Of a stretch of DNA of 11,141 nucleotides, positions 6,466 to 11,141 are shown one piece after another (the first letter of the stretch is position 1; each line of letters opens with the position of its first letter). The notes beneath the pieces were generated by a model. That model ran no database searches. It was not told the DNA's origin and saw nothing but the letters and a program-made list of their open reading frames with translations. The stretch covers positions 1-11,141 of the forward strand of contig JAAZOZ010000026.1 of NCBI GenBank assembly GCA_012797505.1. The letters are read 5' to 3'. Position numbers and translations under genes: made by a program. Source of the DNA: Smithella sp. (GTDB taxonomy: Bacteria; Desulfobacterota; Syntrophia; Syntrophales; Smithellaceae).

Positions 6466-6498
6466 TTGACACCCATGGTCAAATTCAGTATGTATAAC
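6466..6498 (+). promoter_or_regulatory. Candidate promoter with an overlapping inverted repeat, upstream of the envelope operon
   Basis: A perfect -35 hexamer TTGACA (6466-6471) is followed at 17 bases by TATGTA (6489-6494), which overlaps a better hexamer TATAAC (6493-6498) at an unfavourable 21 bases. The -35 is also half of an inverted repeat, TTGAC (6466-6470) and GTCAA (6479-6483), which could be an operator. Start of the next gene is at 6541, after AAGGA. Confidence 0.4.
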
Positions 6499-6540
6499 GC
6501 CAATGATTGAAAAAAATTACAAAATCAAGGAAAAACTTTC

Positions 6541-7632
6541 ATGAAAAAATGGACCTTCTTTCTTGTAATGCTGTTTTTGGCTGTTTCGGTTTTTTCCGCA
6601 GACGCCCAGAAAAAAATCACCGCCAAAGGGATGGCCGCCAACCAGAGAAACATGGACATCGCCTGCAGCAGAGCCCTGGACGAAGCGCAGCGCAATGCCG
6701 TGGAACAGGCGACGGGCGTGATGATTACCAGCACCACCAGCGTGGAGGATTTTCAGGTGAAGATGGACCGCATTCTTTCGGAATCCAAGGGCTTCATCAA
6801 CACCTACAAAGTGCTGTCCGAAAAAAAATCCGGAACGGACTGCGAGGTAACCATCGAGGCGGATGTCAGCGTGGGAAAGCTGCGCGACAGGATGACGGCC
6901 GTCAATCTGATCATGGCGCGCAAATCAAAGCCGCGGGTCATGCTGGTGTTCAAGGATTCCGTAGCCGAGGCCGTCATGGCCAAATACCTGATCCAGCACA
7001 ACTTCAAACTGGTTGACGCGGATGTGTCCAGCAAAAACAGGGAGTACGATCGTCTGAAGAACACGGCGGAAGCCGGAGACATCCGGGGACTGGCGCAGCA
7101 CTACGGGGCGGAGGTCATTATCGTCGGAACGGTTGACGCGGACAGCAAGTCCTCCACGATTTACAACATCGAGATGAACAAAAACACGGTCGTGGTCACC
7201 GGCAAGGTGATCAACGGAGACACGGGAGAAATCATTACCACGGCCAGCGAAACAAAATCCGACAACAAAATGAAGGGCGACTATAAAGCCCTGACGGAAG
7301 AAGTCTCCACCAAGCTGATCACGAAGCTCGTGGATGAGGTGCTGGAAAAGTGGTCGAAAGAACTGGCCAACACCGCCACCGTCAAGCTGATTGTTACGGG
7401 CCTGGATGAAGACACGCTGGAAGATTTCAAAGCCGAACTGGGCGAAGAAATCAAGGGCGTCAAGGACGTGAACGAACGTTTTTACGCGGGCGGCAAGGCG
7501 GAGTTTGATCTGGAAGTGGAAGGAAACGCCCAGGACGTGGCCCGCGATCTTCGGAAAATAACCGTCAACAAACGTAAAATAAAAATCAAAAGTAGAAGCC
7601 AAAACAGAGTTGAGGCGGTTTTATTGCCTTAA
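6541..7632 (+). CDS. Exported FlgT/LPP20-like protein with a TolB-N/CsgG-like middle domain
   Basis: A 363-residue periplasmic protein. Its signal peptide (KKW then FFLVMLFLAVSVFS) ends in SADA, with cleavage expected after residue 22. Residues 23-115 follow the LPP20/FlgT N-terminal pattern: ITAKGMAAN, then a helix with CSRALDEAQRNAVEQATGV, then an exposed strand ending in CEVTIEADVSV. Residues 130-275 look like a TolB-N/CsgG-type alpha/beta domain: PRVMLVF, helix, KLVDAD, LAQHYGAEVIIVGTVDA, and GKVINGDTGEI, a weak echo of the CsgG RVVDxxTGEI strand. Residues 278-363 form a further small domain (TVKLIVTGLDEDTLEDF) I cannot name. Length and three-domain order resemble Vibrio FlgT (flagellar H-ring), but no flagellar gene is nearby, so a shared fold rather than a flagellar role is more likely. 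The following gene starts 40 bases downstream. Confidence 0.7.
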   Translation: MKKWTFFLVMLFLAVSVFSADAQKKITAKGMAANQRNMDIACSRALDEAQRNAVEQATGVMITSTTSVEDFQVKMDRILSESKGFINTYKVLSEKKSGTDCEVTIEADVSVGKLRDRMTAVNLIMARKSKPRVMLVFKDSVAEAVMAKYLIQHNFKLVDADVSSKNREYDRLKNTAEAGDIRGLAQHYGAEVIIVGTVDADSKSSTIYNIEMNKNTVVVTGKVINGDTGEIITTASETKSDNKMKGDYKALTEEVSTKLITKLVDEVLEKWSKELANTATVKLIVTGLDEDTLEDFKAELGEEIKGVKDVNERFYAGGKAEFDLEVEGNAQDVARDLRKITVNKRKIKIKSRSQNRVEAVLLP

Positions 7633-7672
7633 ACATCGGATATTCGGAAACTTTTTAAGTGGGGAGGATTGA

Positions 7673-9658
7673 ATGAAAAGCAGAAAAGCATACATGGCGA
7701 TTGCTTGTGCGGTGGTCCTGCTGATGTTCGCGGCCTGCGTGGGGACAAATGAAAGCCTGAAGCAGGGGCAGGAGTTTGCCAGTCAAAACCGCTGGGATGA
7801 AGCGATGATTTATTTCCAAAAGGCGGTCAGCGAGGAACCGGACAACCAGGAATTCAAAAATGAGCTGGCCCGGGCCAAACAGGAAGTCGCCAAAAGCCGT
7901 CTGGCAAGGGCCAAACAGTCCTATGCGGCAGCCGGACAAAATTTCATGGCGCTGGAGCGACTGTCCAAAGAAGCCGATGAAATTTTGAAACTGGACCCGA
8001 ACAATCCGGAAAGCAAGTCTTTTTCCGCAACGGTCAACGGGCAGGTCAACAACCTGAAAACCTCCCTGAAAAATCTGTATCAGCAGGCGGAAGCCGACAT
8101 GCAGAAGGAAGACTGGCTGGCGGCCATCGACAAACTGAAGCAGGTCAACGCCATTTTCCCGAATTATGAAGACACGGGCAACCGGCTCAGGCGCTCTCTG
8201 TCCGAAGGCACCAGGGCCATGTACCAGCAGGGAACCAAACTGGCAAAACAGGAAGACTGGAAAGGCGCGGCGGAAAGCTTTAAGGCGGTCATGGACGTCA
8301 ATCCAAAATTCCTGGATGCGGCCCAGCAGTATGCGAATGCCGTGAAAAATGACAATCCCGCTTACTTCACGGCGGAAGCGGCCAAAGCCGAGAGCGCCGG
8401 AAAGCTGGACAGGGCCATTGCCATGTACGAGAAAGCCCTGGAGTATCCGCAGGCCGATCCCAAACTGAACGACAGTCTGGCGGCGCTGAAAACGAAAGCG
8501 AGCCAGATTTTCTTAAACGAATCCATCGAACTCCTGAAACAGGACCGGCTTTACGGCTCCTTTAAAAAGCTGGACAGGGCCGGAAAATATTCGACGGCCC
8601 TGCGCGGCGATCCCGCTTACGGGGAACACGCGAACCGACTTTGCGAAGCCCTGATGAAACGGGCCAATAAATTTTCGGAAAAGGAATTGTGGGGAAACGC
8701 GCTGGTCTGGCTGCAGTTGATCGACAAAATCAACCCGGATTACGAAGGATTGTTCCAGAAGATGAATGAAGTGAAGGACCCCATCTCCCGGCGTGTCCGG
8801 AAGTCGATCGCCGTTTTTGACTTCGGCTCCCCCAGTTCAGAGAAAGACGCGGGGAAAATAGCCGCCAACCGTCTCCTGGCCTATCTGCACCAGAACGCCA
8901 GCGTCGATTTGCGCATCATCGAACGGGAAAACCTGCAGTCCATCCTGCGGGAAATGCAGCTCAGCCAGACGGGTCTGGTGGACATCAAAACGGCGCAGAG
9001 CGTCGGCAAGATGCGCGGTATCGACACATTCATCATGGGAGACGTGCTGCAGTTCTCCGCAAAGTACACGGACAATCCGACCACCAACCAGGTCAAGGTT
9101 CTGGTCAATGAAGAAGACGTCCGCAATCCGAATTTTGACGCCTGGCTGCTTCGCAACCCCAAACCGTCGGAGGAAGATCTGAAGCTTGCGCCGCCCATGA
9201 CGACCAAGAAAAAGGACTACCAGTTCCTGCCCAACAAGCAGGGCGTCGCCCGAATCAACGCCATGCTGGAAATCTCCTACAAGCTGGTGGACACCCAGTC
9301 GGGTGAAATTATCGCCAACAACATTACCGGAAAGCTGGTCAAGGAAGACAAATACCAGGAAGGCCTTGCCATCGCGGGCATCAAAGCGGACCCGCTGGAG
9401 CTGCCCACGGAAGGTGAAGTGCTGGATCAGCTGGCCAAAGAAAAGATCGCGGAAATGGGCCGCAATGTTCTGAAGCATTTCCAGAGCTTGGAAGTGGAAT
9501 ATTTCAATAAGGGTCAGGACCTGCAGAAGCGCCGCAATTACGAGGCGGCGACGGAAAAATACACGGATGCCATTTTTGATGAAAAATTGAAGACCATCTC
9601 CACGCCGATTTCTCAGAAAGCGGCGGAGCTGATCGAACTGATCAACGAATTCAATTAA
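7673..9658 (+). CDS. TPR lipoprotein with CsgG-family domain
   Basis: A 661-residue probable outer-membrane lipoprotein. The signal ends in FAAC with the lipidated cysteine at 22; the next residue is Val, not Asp, which favours outer-membrane sorting. Residues 25-365 are helical repeats of TPR type, clearest at 28-57 (RWDEAMIYFQKAV), 134-165 (DWLAAIDKLKQV), 181-214 (DWKGAAESFKAV) and 230-260 (LDRAIAMYEKAL). From 377 comes a CsgG domain: SIAVFDFG (378-385), IIERENLQSILREMQL (415-430), GIDTFIMGDVLQFS (449-462) and ISYKLVDTQSGEII (534-547). CsgG is the curli secretion channel; many relatives are non-curli envelope lipoproteins. A 65-residue charged insert separates the two halves of the domain, and another TPR-like helix pair ends the protein (608-634). 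ATG is preceded by GGGGAGG at five bases. The next gene begins 14 bases after the stop, so one operon. Confidence 0.85.
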   Translation: MKSRKAYMAIACAVVLLMFAACVGTNESLKQGQEFASQNRWDEAMIYFQKAVSEEPDNQEFKNELARAKQEVAKSRLARAKQSYAAAGQNFMALERLSKEADEILKLDPNNPESKSFSATVNGQVNNLKTSLKNLYQQAEADMQKEDWLAAIDKLKQVNAIFPNYEDTGNRLRRSLSEGTRAMYQQGTKLAKQEDWKGAAESFKAVMDVNPKFLDAAQQYANAVKNDNPAYFTAEAAKAESAGKLDRAIAMYEKALEYPQADPKLNDSLAALKTKASQIFLNESIELLKQDRLYGSFKKLDRAGKYSTALRGDPAYGEHANRLCEALMKRANKFSEKELWGNALVWLQLIDKINPDYEGLFQKMNEVKDPISRRVRKSIAVFDFGSPSSEKDAGKIAANRLLAYLHQNASVDLRIIERENLQSILREMQLSQTGLVDIKTAQSVGKMRGIDTFIMGDVLQFSAKYTDNPTTNQVKVLVNEEDVRNPNFDAWLLRNPKPSEEDLKLAPPMTTKKKDYQFLPNKQGVARINAMLEISYKLVDTQSGEIIANNITGKLVKEDKYQEGLAIAGIKADPLELPTEGEVLDQLAKEKIAEMGRNVLKHFQSLEVEYFNKGQDLQKRRNYEAATEKYTDAIFDEKLKTISTPISQKAAELIELINEFN

Positions 9659-9661
9659 TAC

Positions 9662-9665
9662 GGAG
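9662..9665 (+). promoter_or_regulatory. Ribosome-binding site that fixes a TTG start
   Basis: GGAG lies seven bases before TTG at 9673-9675. No in-frame ATG exists until residue 15, inside the hydrophobic core of the signal peptide, so TTG is the only start that preserves the full signal sequence. Confidence 0.7.
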
Positions 9666-9672
9666 ACCGATC

Positions 9673-11141
9673 TTGCTGAAGAAAATTCTTGCCGGCGCTG
9701 TTTTATTCTTGCTGATGCTCCTTGCGGAAACAGGATTCCTCCACGCACAGGAAATCAAGCTGTCCGTCTTTAACTTCGGGACGGCCAACATTGAAGCGTC
9801 GGGGCTGGGAACCAGCGTCACCAACGCGCTGATCAGCAATCTGAGCAGAAACCCCTCCATTTCCATCCTCGACCGCAAAGACCTGGAGACGTTTCTGAAC
9901 CTGAACGACCTTCAGCAAAACGATCAGCTGGACAACGTCGTCAATATCGGCTCGCGGCTGGGGCTCGATTTTATTGTCGTCGGCTCCGTCGCCAAGAGAG
10001 GATCCGCCATTACCGTCAAATGCGGACTGGTCCAGATCGACAAGAGAAAAGAAGTGTACAGCACCCAGGTTCGGGCGCAGGGCGAATCGGCGCTGTCCGC
10101 GGAAATCGCCAAGCTTGCCTCCCTGATTACCTCGGTGCTGACCAAGAGCAGCACGGGACCTGAAAGCACGTCCGCACCCGGCACAGGCGGCGGACCGGGC
10201 GCCGGCGCTCCCGTCAATTTCAAGGGCGTCCCGGGCAACAAAAAAATCATCCTGCGCTGGCAGCCCGTTCCCGGCTTCGCGGCCGCCGGATATGAAGTCT
10301 ATCGAGCCCTGAATGCGAACGGTCCGTTTGCCATGCTGGGACAGACGGATAAAACGGAATACGCCGATCAAAACGTCGAAAACGACATTTCCTATTTTTA
10401 CAGAATCCGGGCATACGACCGGTTGAGCCGGCTGAGCGATTACACGCCCGTCGTCTCCGCCCGCACGGACTTCGCGCCCAATCCGCCGATCATTCTGAAG
10501 ACGGAAGGCCGCGCCAAAAGCATGCTGATTGTCTGGACACCCAATCCCGCCAAGTCCCTGGACCCTTCACCGCTTACCGGGTATAAAATTTACCGCGCCG
10601 CCGAAGAAGACGGATCCTATCAGGAAGTCAACAAGCTGCTGTGCGGCGATCTTGCCGACAGCGGCGACGGAAAAATCTATTACCGCGCAACGGGATTGCC
10701 GGACGGGCAGACGTTCTTCTACCGACTGGCCGCTTACAACGCCAAAGGCATTGAAAGTGAATTGAGCCATCCCGTCAAAGGAACGACGCTTCCAATCGTG
10801 TCTTCCGTCAACGCCGCCGGTCAATTGATTCGTGAAGTTAAATTAACGTGGGCAGGCATTTCTTCGCCTTTCCTTACCGCCTACAATATTTACCGCTCCA
10901 CCAAAAGCGACGGCGGCTTTGTGAAAATCAAGAGGATCAACGCAGCCGAAGGCGGCCCCCGATACGAGTATTCCGACACGGAAGGTCTGGGCGACAACAC
11001 CCCTTATTATTACACCGTCACGGCGGAAGACGATCTGAAGGCGGAAACCAGTCCATCCGCGCCCGTCGTCGCGACGACCCGGGACATCCCCCCCCGGCCG
11101 GAAAAGTTCACCGCCAGAGGCGGCCTGGTCAAAAAAGTCGA
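9673..11141 (+). CDS. Secreted CsgG/TolB-N-like protein with tandem fibronectin type III repeats, 3' end outside window
   Basis: The frame is open for 489 codons to the window edge; start is TTG after GGAG. The signal peptide is LKK plus a hydrophobic core, with cleavage expected after LHA (25). Residues 27-157 form a CsgG/TolB-N-like domain: IKLSVFNFGTANIE, SISILDRKDLETFLN (62-76), GLDFIVVGSVAKRG (97-110), where LDRKDL parallels IERENL in the upstream lipoprotein. A Gly/Pro/Ser/Thr linker (159-179) leads to fibronectin type III domains of about 97-100 residues. Each carries a [GA]YxxYR[AS] strand (206-212, 303-309, 403-409) and a later YYR/YYT aromatic strand (241-249, 348-356, 445-453). A fourth begins near 476. 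No lipobox cysteine, so it is probably periplasmic or surface-exposed. The C-terminus is not visible, so a sorting or anchor domain may follow. Role is inferred from context only. Confidence 0.82.
   Translation, partial: MLKKILAGAVLFLLMLLAETGFLHAQEIKLSVFNFGTANIEASGLGTSVTNALISNLSRNPSISILDRKDLETFLNLNDLQQNDQLDNVVNIGSRLGLDFIVVGSVAKRGSAITVKCGLVQIDKRKEVYSTQVRAQGESALSAEIAKLASLITSVLTKSSTGPESTSAPGTGGGPGAGAPVNFKGVPGNKKIILRWQPVPGFAAAGYEVYRALNANGPFAMLGQTDKTEYADQNVENDISYFYRIRAYDRLSRLSDYTPVVSARTDFAPNPPIILKTEGRAKSMLIVWTPNPAKSLDPSPLTGYKIYRAAEEDGSYQEVNKLLCGDLADSGDGKIYYRATGLPDGQTFFYRLAAYNAKGIESELSHPVKGTTLPIVSSVNAAGQLIREVKLTWAGISSPFLTAYNIYRSTKSDGGFVKIKRINAAEGGPRYEYSDTEGLGDNTPYYYTVTAEDDLKAETSPSAPVVATTRDIPPRPEKFTARGGLVKKV

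Noticed and set aside
8837..9748. Minus-strand open frame of 303 codons opposite the TPR-CsgG gene
   Set aside because: It overlaps both the CsgG domain and the start of the next gene in antisense; no supporting signals.
9673..11141. Fibronectin repeats taken as evidence for a CRISPR-like or other DNA-level repeat array
   Set aside because: The roughly 300-base periodicity is at protein level with diverged DNA; no short conserved repeats and spacers are present anywhere in the window.
6541..11141. Standard curli (csg) operon
   Set aside because: Only the CsgG fold is present. There is no curlin repeat protein, CsgE, CsgF or CsgD, and the CsgG domain is embedded in a much larger TPR protein.

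Overview
The window looks like chromosomal DNA of a Gram-negative anaerobe of the Desulfobacterota/Deltaproteobacteria type, perhaps a Syntrophus-like bacterium. This is inferred from four things: a glutaconate-type CoA-transferase pair, a PilT-family ATPase, secreted and lipoprotein gene products with Gram-negative signals, and intergenic hairpin repeats of a style I remember from that group. No rRNA, tRNA or single-copy marker is present to fix the taxon.

Positions 1-2024 are a mobile-DNA scar. On the minus strand, the first 733 bases hold most of a replication-initiation (rolling-circle Rep-like) gene that has no start codon. Next to it is a complete IS630-family element (735-1957) with matching terminal inverted repeats, a duplicated TA inside CTAG at both ends, and a transposase split in two frames at a run of eight A. 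On the other side of the element is a short hairpin-bearing repeat.

Positions 2025-4087 are a compact minus-strand unit: candidate promoter, CoA-transferase subunit A, subunit B, intrinsic terminator. Both subunits follow the Acidaminococcus glutaconate CoA-transferase pattern, and the catalytic glutamate is present. Positions 4154-5428 (minus) encode a PilT/PilU-type retraction ATPase with all core motifs and an unusual acidic tail. A 139-bp nested palindromic repeat sits immediately upstream of its ribosome-binding region.

From 5774 to the window end everything is on the plus strand and exported. It starts with a small unrecognised secreted protein, then a tight three-gene run. The run encodes an FlgT/LPP20-like periplasmic protein, a TPR lipoprotein with a CsgG domain, and a CsgG-like protein that starts at TTG and carries at least three fibronectin type III repeats before running off the end. 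All three appear to contain a CsgG/TolB-N-like alpha/beta domain. My reading is that they form an envelope assembly or export apparatus that is not the standard curli operon; this is the most interesting part of the window. The function is inference. The gene boundaries, signals and repeated domains can be seen directly.
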